Shown piece by piece: positions 25,683 to 33,298 of a DNA stretch of 64,000 nt; the stretch's first letter is position 1, and each line of letters begins with the position of its first letter. Under the pieces are notes generated by a model. That model was not told the origin of the DNA, made no database searches, and saw only the letters and a list, made by a program, of their open reading frames with translations. A program made the translations under genes and the position numbers. This DNA is from Empedobacter brevis_A (lineage in GTDB: Bacteria > Bacteroidota > Bacteroidia > Flavobacteriales > Weeksellaceae), in contig NZ_CBCPHV010000011.1 of the NCBI RefSeq assembly GCF_965118635.1, positions 1 through 64,000 on the forward strand. Reading direction: 5' to 3'.

Positions 25683-25893
25683 GAAGAACCCCACTTTTAT
25701 TCCTCTACATCCTCATTAATTGGAGTTCAATCCTCTAATTCAAAATAATATAGGTCATGAACAAAAAATGAAAGCAAGTAACAACTTCTAATTAAAAATT
25801 TTAATTTTGCTTCCCGCTTACCGCTTACTCCCTACATAATGGCAGGATAAAGGCAGGATAATGGCTGTAGAGTGTATGCAATAGATACGATGC

Positions 25894-25926
25894 AAAAAGA
25901 GAAATCTTATACAGATTTCTCTTTTT
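25894..25926. terminator. Strong bidirectional terminator
   Basis: A perfect 13-bp stem (AAAAAGAGAAATC with GATTTCTCTTTTT) around TTATACA. It separates the repeat region from the AraC-type regulator gene. Confidence 0.7.
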
Positions 25927-26150
25927 GTTTTCATTTAAGTTTCTTAGAAGCAATCGATTAAACATATTTTTTTTAAGAAATAGATTACTTTCGATTAAAA
26001 CTAGCATAAAAAACAAGAAAACGTTACCAATAAGACTGTCTATTTTATAAAAAGGAAGCTAAATTTATAAATTTCATACATTTAAGTAATTAATAAATGG
26101 CTTTTAATTTAAAAGAAAGTAAATTAGGGCAAATCATTAAAGTTTTATGA

Positions 26151-27833
26151 ATGAAAAGAGTTGTATTATACACATGCATACTCTTTTTACTACCACTACA
26201 AATAATCGCTAAAAATAAAGATTCCTTAGCCTCCAAAGATTATGCTTATTTAATCCAACAATTAGACGATCGGATAGAGGATAAGGACAATCCATTAGTT
26301 AAAATTTACCTCGAAGCATATATCAAAAAAGCAAAAAAGAAGAAGGATAAGTTAAACTTATTTTATGCCTATAAAGAAGGAATTTATTTTTCGGATAATC
26401 TAGATACACAACTACAATATGCAGATAGTGCAATAAGTATGGGCGTGAAAATGCAGAACAAAGAGTTAATAGCAATAGCCTTTTTATCAAAAGGTGTAGC
26501 TTTTTATAAAGTCAAAGATTTTCATCAAGCACTTCAGAATTATTTAAATGCTGATAACCAATTACAAAAATCCAAAGACCAATATCTGAAGCATAAAGTA
26601 ATGTTTAATATGGCAATGATAAAACAAAAATTAAATTATTACAGCCAAGCAGAAGAACTATTAAAACAATGCGAAAATTTTTTTGCTTCAAATAAAGAAA
26701 ACAAAAATTACCAAGCCTATTGGTTAAATACCATTTATCATTTAGGAAGTCTCCACCAAGAAACAGCAAACAAAACTAAGGCAAAAGAATATAACCTTAT
26801 AGGGAGTAATAAGAGCAAAATGTACAACAATGAATATTTTAATAAATATTTTGAAATAAATAATGGAATAGATAAAATATTAAATAATCAAAAGAATCAA
26901 GGAATCCAATCATTAACAGCAACAGAACTATTTTTAAAAAAGGAGAAGGACTTTAATACATTAACAAGAGTATATTATTACAAAGCAATAGCCTACGAAA
27001 ATTTAAAAATGAATGAACAGAAAGTAGAATATTTCAATAAAATAGACAGCATATTCAATGAGCACAATTACTTGGAGTTTAGATATAAAGCGATTTACGA
27101 AGTGTTATTAAGAGAAGCAATGGCATCTTTGAATACAAATCGACAATTATACTTGATTAATCAACTATTGAAGGTGGAAGAACAGAATTTGATAAGTGAT
27201 ATAGAAATGAATCAATTGGTATACAAGGAATATGATACGGCTCAATTACTACAATTAAAACAAAAAATACAACACAAATCTCAACTATTAAACTACATCA
27301 TTGCTGTAACGATATTAGGAATGATAGCAATTGTAGCATGGGGATTAAAGAATAAAAGAAAGAATAACGAGCTAAAAGAAAAGTACAGCAAATTCATACA
27401 GCAATCAACGCAACGAGAAAAGAAAAATACAATGATTGACATGAATGAGCATAGTGAAAGTACAATTGAAACCATGAAAATGCTACTCATAAAATTTGAA
27501 CAATTCGAGAATCAAAAAGAATTCTTAGATCCAAATATAACAATAGCCACTTTAGCAAAATCCTTTTCAACCAATACCACCTATCTATCAAAATTTTTCA
27601 ACCAATACAAAGGCATCAATTTTTCTTCTTACATTAAACACTTACGCATAAAATACATCACACAATTACTACAAGAAGAACCATATTACCTCAATTACAA
27701 AGTTTCAGCTTTAAGTGAAATTGCAGGTTATACTAACCCCAGACAGTTTTCGAATATCTTCCTAATAGAAACAGGATTACGTCCAATCGAATTTATAAAA
27801 ATTCAAAAATTAGAGAATTTACAAAAGCAATAA
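26151..27833 (+). CDS. TPR sensor with AraC-type DNA-binding domain
   Basis: This 560-aa protein has a signal/anchor at 1-20, a TPR-like helical region (about 30-370) facing the periplasm, one membrane helix near 380-400 (YIIAVTILGMIAIVAWGL), and a cytoplasmic AraC/HTH_18 domain. That domain has TIATLAKSFSTNTTYLSKFF as the first helix-turn-helix and AGYTNPRQFSNIFLIETGL as the second (about 455-550). This architecture is common in Flavobacteriia and signals across the inner membrane directly to DNA. The target may be the operon starting at 27969, as inference. Confidence 0.88.
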   Translation: MKRVVLYTCILFLLPLQIIAKNKDSLASKDYAYLIQQLDDRIEDKDNPLVKIYLEAYIKKAKKKKDKLNLFYAYKEGIYFSDNLDTQLQYADSAISMGVKMQNKELIAIAFLSKGVAFYKVKDFHQALQNYLNADNQLQKSKDQYLKHKVMFNMAMIKQKLNYYSQAEELLKQCENFFASNKENKNYQAYWLNTIYHLGSLHQETANKTKAKEYNLIGSNKSKMYNNEYFNKYFEINNGIDKILNNQKNQGIQSLTATELFLKKEKDFNTLTRVYYYKAIAYENLKMNEQKVEYFNKIDSIFNEHNYLEFRYKAIYEVLLREAMASLNTNRQLYLINQLLKVEEQNLISDIEMNQLVYKEYDTAQLLQLKQKIQHKSQLLNYIIAVTILGMIAIVAWGLKNKRKNNELKEKYSKFIQQSTQREKKNTMIDMNEHSESTIETMKMLLIKFEQFENQKEFLDPNITIATLAKSFSTNTTYLSKFFNQYKGINFSSYIKHLRIKYITQLLQEEPYYLNYKVSALSEIAGYTNPRQFSNIFLIETGLRPIEFIKIQKLENLQKQ

Positions 27834-27968
27834 ATGGTCTATTAGTGTCCTTTTTTGACATTTTGGTATTCAAAAAGTCATACCCCTTGTTTTACAAAAA
27901 ACACCAATGCAACTTTACAAAACCATTGCGCAATGGATGTAAAATGTCGAATATAAAAATTAAGAAAA

Positions 27969-28724
27969 ATGGCAAAGCAAAAAGGTTTTTTAAAGTTAAG
28001 AGGTTCAATCGGAGATTTGAATTTCTATAAATCAAAAGATGGGTACATGGTAAGAGAAAAAAGTTCTCTAGATCGCAACACCATTATGAATGATCCACGC
28101 TTTCAGCGTACCAGAGAAAACATGCAAGAATTCAAAAATGCAGGAATAGCTGGAAAAACAGTACGTAACGCATTCAATGCAATCATCAAAAATGCAAAAG
28201 ACAGTAGAGTAACCAGTCGACTAACAAAAGTAATGCATGCAATACTGAAAGAAGACACTACAAGTGCAAGAGGACAACGAAATGTATTCAACGGAAATCA
28301 ATTGGCGTTAAAAGGATTCGATTTCAATGCAGGAGCAATATGGCTAAAAACGGTACTAATACCAGTTATCATTACAATAGACAGAGCTTCTGGAGAATCA
28401 AAATTTGAATTAGAAGCATACAAACCTTTAGATGTGATAATCGCACCACAAGGAGCAACGCATTACAGATTCATTGCTTCATCAACAGAAATTGATTTTG
28501 AGAAAAATGAATACATCACCAAAACATCCTATACCGATTATTATCCTTATGATGAAGTAGAAGTAAATGATGTAGAGTTGTTGAATAATCTTTCTCCAAA
28601 TTCAGAACTGACGATTGCTTTAGCAATAGGAATCGAATTCTATCAAGAAGTGAATAATGTTTTATATACATTAAAGAACGGAAGTTATAATGCAGCACAT
28701 TTAATCGAAATCAATTTACCATGA
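27969..28724 (+). CDS. Uncharacterised 251-aa Bacteroidota protein, paralogue of 30586-31389
   Basis: It starts MAKQKGFLKLRGSIGDLNFY and carries DPRFQRTRENMQEF and SRVTSRLTKVMHAIL. All are matched at the same positions in the 267-aa protein at 30586-31389 (MAKQSGHIKYVGTLGDVRHF, DPAFVRTRENMNEF, SQVTGRITAVMKKI). No signal peptide or membrane helix; the N-terminal half is basic and the C-terminal half beta-rich. I cannot name the family. It is the first gene of an operon with a DUF5675 protein and two small membrane proteins, and its stop overlaps the next start by 4 bp. A structural or nucleic-acid-binding role is possible. Confidence 0.6.
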   Translation: MAKQKGFLKLRGSIGDLNFYKSKDGYMVREKSSLDRNTIMNDPRFQRTRENMQEFKNAGIAGKTVRNAFNAIIKNAKDSRVTSRLTKVMHAILKEDTTSARGQRNVFNGNQLALKGFDFNAGAIWLKTVLIPVIITIDRASGESKFELEAYKPLDVIIAPQGATHYRFIASSTEIDFEKNEYITKTSYTDYYPYDEVEVNDVELLNNLSPNSELTIALAIGIEFYQEVNNVLYTLKNGSYNAAHLIEINLP

Positions 28725-29137
28725 TGACAATTGTTTTGAAAAGAAGCTATTTTCCAAATGGAACAAATGGCGCATTATACATCGACGATAACTTCGTGTG
28801 TTATACAATAGAATTACCTTGGGTACAAAACAAAAAAGCAAACTCGTGTATACCAGAAGGAAGTTATCCAATCAAGAAAAGAGTTTCATCAAAGTTTGGA
28901 CAACATTTTCTGATTACCAATGTACCCAATAGATCATTGATTTTAATTCATCCAGCAAATCATGCAAAAGCAGAATTGCAAGGATGTATAGCTCCCGTAA
29001 CCAAATTAACCGGAGAAGGGAGAGGTGAGTTATCAAGATTAGCATTTACAAACTTTAAAAAGCTAGTAAACAAAGAACTTGATCGTGAAAAAGAAGTCGT
29101 TTTAATCATCAAAAATCAACAACATGACAATTCTTAA
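28721..29137 (+). CDS. DUF5675-family protein
   Basis: This 138-aa protein fits DUF5675: LKRSYFPNGTNGALYIDD, then ELPW, SCIPEGSYPI, LILIHPANHAKAELQGCI and GEGRGELSRLAF. The conserved Cys (QGCIAP, about 88) and His residues suggest an enzymatic cell-wall or peptidase-like fold. DUF5675 proteins are found in Bacteroidota phage-like and secretion loci (recollection). It overlaps both neighbours, so translation of the operon is coupled. Confidence 0.7.
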   Translation: MMTIVLKRSYFPNGTNGALYIDDNFVCYTIELPWVQNKKANSCIPEGSYPIKKRVSSKFGQHFLITNVPNRSLILIHPANHAKAELQGCIAPVTKLTGEGRGELSRLAFTNFKKLVNKELDREKEVVLIIKNQQHDNS

Positions 29138-29354
29138 CCGTATTACAGCACCAACACCAAAATTGTTCCAACAAATAAGAAACATAGGATTGACATTAGC
29201 TGCGGTTGGTGGAATATTAATAGCTGCTCCAGTAGCATTACCCGCTACAATTGTAACAATAGGAGGTTATCTTACCGTTGCAGGAGGAGTGTTATCAGCA
29301 GTCAGTCAACTGACGGTTAACGATAATGCCAACGATAACAATGCTAAACAATAG
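29124..29354 (+). CDS. Small two-helix membrane protein, holin-like
   Basis: This 76-aa protein has a short amphipathic N terminus, two Ala/Gly/Val-rich membrane helices (about 24-42 and 44-62) and a hydrophilic tail (NDNANDNNAKQ). Size and layout resemble holins or small pore formers, but sequence alone does not prove it. It overlaps the DUF5675 gene by 14 bp. Confidence 0.5.
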   Translation: MTILNRITAPTPKLFQQIRNIGLTLAAVGGILIAAPVALPATIVTIGGYLTVAGGVLSAVSQLTVNDNANDNNAKQ

Positions 29355-29526
29355 TAACACCTCATTAATTGTTGGAACAGTAGGAGGAACCATGACAAGT
29401 ATAGTCGCTACTATACAGTGGGAACAACTCGTTTATACAATCTGTATGGGAATAATTGGAGCAATATGCAGTTACGGAACTTCATATTTGTTACACAAGA
29501 AAAACAATCCCTTTGACGATGAATAA
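29326..29526 (+). CDS. Second small two-helix membrane protein
   Basis: This 66-aa protein has membrane segments at about 13-30 and 33-55 and a charged C terminus (KKNNPFDDE). It overlaps the preceding gene. A start at the internal ATG 29341 is equally possible and would shorten the overlap. Together with the preceding protein it could form a holin/antiholin-like pair, as inference. Confidence 0.5.
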   Translation: MPTITMLNNSNTSLIVGTVGGTMTSIVATIQWEQLVYTICMGIIGAICSYGTSYLLHKKNNPFDDE

Positions 29527-29598
29527 ACGATTGATATGAAGTAAGATTTTTAAATCTTATGTGACGGATGTAAATTTTAAAACATTCATTTAAGTTTC

Positions 29599-29805
29599 AT
29601 GGAAGTAATTCTAAAAATTACGAAAATGAGAGACCAAGAACTAAAAAGAATGGTGATTTATCCCAAAGATGTATCAATCATTACTGGAAAAGGATATAGG
29701 CAAAGTCTTCGTTTACTTAATCAAGCAAAAAAATTAAGCGGAAAAGATAAAAAAGACTTCCTAACTTTTGATGAATTTTTGATCGCTTTTAAGATGAAAT
29801 CATAA
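29599..29805 (+). CDS. Small conserved Bacteroidota protein
   Basis: This 68-aa basic protein has the pattern VSIITGKGYRQSLRLLNQAK...FLTFDEFLIAF, as seen in many short Bacteroidota proteins often encoded near mobile elements or structural genes. It may be a DNA-binding or adaptor protein. It is the last gene before a strong terminator and the left island boundary. Confidence 0.5.
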   Translation: MEVILKITKMRDQELKRMVIYPKDVSIITGKGYRQSLRLLNQAKKLSGKDKKDFLTFDEFLIAFKMKS

Positions 29806-29816
29806 AATTCAAAAAG

Positions 29817-29850
29817 AAAAGGTTCTTAATCGTAAGATTAAGAACCTTTT
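29817..29850 (+). terminator. Strong terminator
   Basis: AAAAGGTTCTTAATC pairs perfectly with GATTAAGAACCTTTT around GTAA. Confidence 0.8.
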
Positions 29851-29851
29851 C

Positions 29852-29880
29852 ATATATCAATAAGTTAACTTATTTGATAT
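29852..29880. repeat. Near-perfect palindrome at the island edge
   Basis: ATATCAATAAGTTAACTTAT then TTGATAT is centred on GTTAAC and lies 6 bp outside the mnmE-like att sequence. It may be a protein-binding site or extra terminator. Confidence 0.5.
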
Positions 29881-29885
29881 CAGTT

Positions 29886-29903
29886 TTATTTCCCAATACA
29901 AAA
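29886..29903 (-). other. Left attachment site: copy of the mnmE 3' end
   Basis: TTATTTCCCAATACAAAA matches 16 of 18 bases of the mnmE 3' end at 52177-52194 (TTACTTCCCGATACAAAA). Read on the minus strand, it still encodes FCIGK-stop, the conserved C terminus of MnmE. No mnmE gene is attached, so it marks the far end of an element that integrated into mnmE. Several genomic islands, such as SGI1, use this same gene end (established knowledge). Confidence 0.75.
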
Positions 29904-29951
29904 AGTAATTAATATTGATATTCAGGTAGTTAAGTGATTTAGGTAACAAAT

Positions 29952-29960
29952 GGGCAACAA
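29952..29960 (+). other. Arm-type repeat GGGCAACAA, left end
   Basis: A single GGGCAACAA lies 50 bp inside the left att site, next to the variant AGGTAACAA. The same sequence recurs near the right end at 51897-52110, as expected for tyrosine recombinase arm sites. Confidence 0.5.
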
Positions 29961-30007
29961 ATCTATAGAAATTGTACAGAAAACAAAGGAAAATAACTGA
30001 TTTTCAG

Positions 30008-30502
30008 TTAGAAATTTTTAACATAAGAATATAGCCCTAACCCTTCTGATTTTGCTTTCAGATTCAATTCTTGATACAATGGTAACTGATTACAATGTAT
30101 TTTATTATAGGCTTTTGCAAATCCAAATTTAATCATTTCTTCGTTTATAATCCTTCCATCTTTTAAAATTAAATATCCTAAAGTTCTTCCGTATTTATCT
30201 TTCGTATTATCACGTTCTTGAATTAAGGTTACTGGATCATTTATCTGAACTAATGTTTTTAAAAATTCTAATGATTTATAACCTAATTCAATTAATAATC
30301 TTCCTGATACAGATGTTTCCAATTCGTCTTGTTTTAGTTTTTTACAAAGTGTTAATTCTGGAGCATCAATACCATAAAATCTAATTTCAATTACTTCGTT
30401 CGTAATTAAATGTTTTACAAAAATTCCATCTCCATCATTGTATTTTTCGATTTTAAGATGCGTTTTTGAAATTGTCTGACTGATTACATTTAATTGCTTC
30501 AT
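30008..30502 (-). CDS. Thermonuclease (SNase)-family protein
   Basis: This 164-aa SNase-fold protein has YNDGDGIFV (calcium site region), IRFYGIDAPEL (Arg and Asp) and DKYGRTLGYL (second Arg), then INEEMIKFGFAKAY. There is no signal peptide, so it would act in the cytoplasm unless exported otherwise. It lies just inside the island, between the left att site and the 267-aa paralogue, and is transcribed alone on the minus strand. Confidence 0.85.
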   Translation of the reverse strand: MKQLNVISQTISKTHLKIEKYNDGDGIFVKHLITNEVIEIRFYGIDAPELTLCKKLKQDELETSVSGRLLIELGYKSLEFLKTLVQINDPVTLIQERDNTKDKYGRTLGYLILKDGRIINEEMIKFGFAKAYNKIHCNQLPLYQELNLKAKSEGLGLYSYVKNF

Positions 30503-30585
30503 ATTGCACTACTTAACATTCTGATTACCAATAATTTATATGTAAATTTACAATAATAATTTGTAACTAATTAATATTTAATATT

Positions 30586-31389
30586 ATGGCTAAACAAAGC
30601 GGACACATTAAGTATGTTGGAACGTTAGGAGACGTTAGACATTTCAAGATTAAAGGAAACAAAGGTTTCTATGCAGGGTTAAAAGGCGGACCAACTGCAC
30701 AACAAATTGCAAGCGATCCTGCTTTCGTTCGTACTCGTGAAAATATGAATGAATTTGGTGGTAGTGCTACTACTGGTCGTTCATTTAGAACAAGTATTGC
30801 AAATCTAATTCGTAATAATGCTGATAGTCAAGTGACAGGTCGTATTACTGCGGTAATGAAGAAAATTAATTTAGAAGATGGTTCAGAAGCCAGAGGTCAA
30901 AGAGCAATTTTAATTACTGCTGCTCCTCAATATTTAGAAGGTTTTGAATTCAATAAATTTTCTTCTTTAAATGGTGTTTTTAATGCTCCTTACACAATTA
31001 CTTCAAATGTAGATCGTGATGAGTCAACATTAGCTATTGCACCATTTAATCCATTGGATAATATGTTTATTCCTGCAGGTGCTACGCATTTTAGAATTAT
31101 CAATGCTATTACGGTTTTATCTGACTTTGCGTACAATCCTTTAACTAAGTCTTACGAACCAAAAGATAACGTAAATAATGGATTGACTGCTACAGCTGAT
31201 TCGGGTTATTTACCTGTAAATGCAATGACTTCTGCAATTTCTGTTGCTACGACATTGCCAGGTTCTCCAACCCTTTCTGCGGATGTTTCAGTAGTTAATA
31301 TTTTAGCGGTTGAGTTTTACCAAGAAGTAAATGGAAATTATTATTTATTTGCTCAAGGTAACGCAATGAAGGTTGTAAAGATATTCTAA
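30586..31389 (+). CDS. Uncharacterised 267-aa protein, paralogue of 27969-28724
   Basis: It shares the N-terminal layout and the RTRENM...EF, TGRSFRTSI, QVTGRITAVM and EARGQRAI segments with the 251-aa protein upstream. A C-terminal VEFYQEVNG matches IEFYQEVNN there. No signal peptide or membrane helix. It has its own terminator and no DUF5675 or membrane partner, and it lies inside the island while its paralogue lies outside. Function unknown. Confidence 0.6.
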   Translation: MAKQSGHIKYVGTLGDVRHFKIKGNKGFYAGLKGGPTAQQIASDPAFVRTRENMNEFGGSATTGRSFRTSIANLIRNNADSQVTGRITAVMKKINLEDGSEARGQRAILITAAPQYLEGFEFNKFSSLNGVFNAPYTITSNVDRDESTLAIAPFNPLDNMFIPAGATHFRIINAITVLSDFAYNPLTKSYEPKDNVNNGLTATADSGYLPVNAMTSAISVATTLPGSPTLSADVSVVNILAVEFYQEVNGNYYLFAQGNAMKVVKIF

Positions 31390-31423
31390 TTCATCATTAG
31401 AGATTAGAGGTTTCGGAAAATTG

Positions 31424-31451
31424 AAAAGCCTGCTCGTTTGAGTAGGCTTTT
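31424..31451 (+). terminator. Terminator
   Basis: AAAAGCCTGCTC pairs with GAGTAGGCTTTT (one G-T or mismatch) around GTTT, followed by a T-rich tract. Confidence 0.75.
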
Positions 31452-31538
31452 ACTTTTTGCATTAATTTTCCTATAATGATTAATCATCCATTAAATATGT
31501 ATTGATTATCTGTTATTTAAATACGAAATAAAGGCGTT

Positions 31539-31964
31539 TTAACGCCTTTTAATGTATCGGTATAGAATTATTCTTTTAGCTTCGGAAATGAGCTGTAATG
31601 TTTCTAAATATTGTCTTTCTTTTTGCTCTAATTCTTTAATGGCTTTTACAGATTTTTTAAACTGAGGTAAATTGGCATTGGCTTGTATTAATCCGTTTTT
31701 GATGATGGATTTACAATCGTTAATAGTTACAAATAAAATCACTGATCCTTTCAAATAGTTGTAGTAGGATTTAGATTTGAATAATCCATCGCACAGGGTT
31801 TTGAAAAATTGCATTTCTTCTTCGGAATTTGTACGTAATACATAGCAATTTGCACAAGGTTCATCCAAGGGTTTGCCGCTGTTTTTACCTTTATTCAGAA
31901 TGTAAAATTCAAATTGTGATTTTTGATTCTTTGGGCTGAAAGTTTTTAGTTCAAATTTTTGCAT
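31539..31964 (-). CDS. DUF6943-like protein of mobile elements
   Basis: This 141-aa protein has FEFYILNKGKNSGKPLDEPC then NCYVLRTN, and LKGSVILFVTINDCKSII, the pattern I associate with DUF6943 proteins carried by Bacteroidota conjugative and mobilisable elements. It ends in a basic helix. Function is not known. Its presence supports the mobile origin of 29.9-52.2 kb. Confidence 0.6.
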   Translation of the reverse strand: MQKFELKTFSPKNQKSQFEFYILNKGKNSGKPLDEPCANCYVLRTNSEEEMQFFKTLCDGLFKSKSYYNYLKGSVILFVTINDCKSIIKNGLIQANANLPQFKKSVKAIKELEQKERQYLETLQLISEAKRIILYRYIKRR

Positions 31965-32053
31965 AATACGAGCTTTAAAATTTATTGCTCGCTCACGCTT
32001 CGCATCATTTTTTCAAAAGAAAACAGAAAAAAAACGGAAAAAAAAAGAAAAAG

Positions 32054-32169
32054 AAAGCCGTTTAAAAGGCTGGTGAGGCAAAGCAGTCAAGGTTTTTGGA
32101 TAAAAAATACAACCTGTATAGGTGGAGATTTTTTATTCAAAACCCGTAGGGCTTGACCTTTACGGCTTT
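32054..32169. repeat. Long nested inverted repeat
   Basis: The outer arms are AAAGCCGT and ACGGCTTT. The inner arms are GTCAAG with CTTGAC and ATAAAAAAT with ATTTTTTAT. The whole forms a ~115-nt hairpin with a GC-rich tip (ACCTGTATAGGT). It could be an origin of transfer, an RNA element or a recombination site. Confidence 0.55.
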
Positions 32170-32913
32170 GGGCGTTAGCAGTACCGAAACAGCCTAACTT
32201 GCTTTCCTTTTTATTTTTTGAAATGTGATGTGATAACCTCAACTTCTAAAGGATGACTGATGAAAAAATGTGCAGAAGCTGTTTTCTTTTTTCAACTTAA
32301 AAGTCGATTTATTGGATAATATTTTCAGTACTTATTTTCTAACATATCGTCTTATTGATATTATTGCGTTTGAAATACTGGGTAGTATTTGATTAAGATA
32401 TTTCCTAACATTTCGTCTTTTGTAACCTTTAAGTTCTAGGTACTACTTCTCACAACTCTTGGGGCAATTAACTCCAGAAAAAAATAAACTATACCAAAAT
32501 CAAAAGTGGAAATGGTGCGGTGGCAAGTGTAGTGAATGCCTGATAATGAATTATTGCTTACCTCTATAAAAAAGGAGCAGGCAAAATGCGAACTGCAAGT
32601 TTACAAAGATTGCGAAGTTTGCAAAGCAAGCAATAGTAATTTGTAGACTGTATGTGAGCATCTGCCTGCGACCACTATAAACAAAGCAATAAGAATGGAA
32701 AGGCTGAACTACTCTTGCAGCACCATTTAGGCGATGTGGGTGCTATGTAATGAAATGGAATAGCATCCTACAAAAGCCGACACGATTAAAAAATCATAGT
32801 TTAATTTTTTTTCTGACCATTGATAAGGGGGGCGGGGAGTTGTGGAAATAAAACGGCTTTTCTTAAATGCAGAAACGTTCAAATTAGCACGAACGCCTAT
32901 GGTACTGGCTATT

Positions 32914-32980
32914 TTACATAACGCTCATTATAGTGGGCTTGTCCCCGTAGCCTTTAGGACTATAATGCCACGTTATGTAA
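32914..32980. repeat. 67-bp attC-like imperfect palindrome
   Basis: TTACATAACG (32914-32923) pairs with CGTTATGTAA (32971-32980), and inside it CATTATAGT pairs with ACTATAATG. One extra base in each spacer separates outer and inner stems. Outer pair, inner pair and a ~24-nt apical loop are the layout of an integron attC site, and the 3' GTTATGT resembles the core site. No cassette gene or integrase is adjacent. Confidence 0.5.
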
Positions 32981-33298
32981 CTTAGCTTACGCCAATTTTA
33001 GTACTGGCATAAGCGAACCCTTCGGCAGGCTCAGGACAAGCTTTGGTGGTGGTTGGAGTGTAGCGTTTTTTTGCTTGTGAAATGAGGAGGCTTGCTCTTT
33101 GCTTAGTAAGGAACGAAACTAAGCAATGTGCAATAAAGCCGACGAATGAACATTGCAAAAAATATGACAGTATAAAATGGCGGCAGTACCATAGATTAGA
33201 ATGGAGAAACCTTCAATTTAGTCGTAACTTAAAAGCCGATTTCTTGGGATAAGAAGGTGTAATTTTATATCTTGCGAATTCATTCAACATTATTATGT

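Larger units (their letters stand above)
24166..26150. other. Gene-poor 2-kb repeat region
   Basis: No supported gene is present; frames at 25547-25738 and 25825-26016 run through repeats or a terminator. It carries two R1 copies, one R2 copy, several short TTCGxxAGGCTCAGAATGAC-type repeats, GATTGAGCGTAGTCGAAATC-type repeats, three CCCCGAAGGGCATATxAAT units and one strong terminator. The region mirrors 12.4-15.1 kb. Confidence 0.6.
31965..33298. other. 1.3-kb non-coding stretch inside the island
   Basis: No supported gene is present. It is more GC-rich in places than its surroundings and holds two long inverted repeats (32054-32169 and 32914-32980), a (TTTGCAAA)-type repeat near 32600-32630, and a short TTCGGCAGGCTCAGGACAAGC repeat near 33018. 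Such non-coding blocks resemble those near DUF6943 genes in other Bacteroidota mobile elements (recollection). Confidence 0.5.

Noticed and set aside
25547..25738. 63-codon frame in repeat R1 copy 4
   Set aside because: It arises from the repeat core and is broken in other copies.
25825..26016. 63-codon minus-strand frame
   Set aside because: It runs through a perfect terminator hairpin and has no family signal.
28721..29526. Intact prophage lysis cassette
   Set aside because: No capsid, terminase, portal or tail genes are nearby; only a lysis-like layout can be claimed.
31965..33298. tRNA gene as the integration site
   Set aside because: No tRNA-like T-arm or cloverleaf is visible; the mnmE 3'-end duplication explains the integration.
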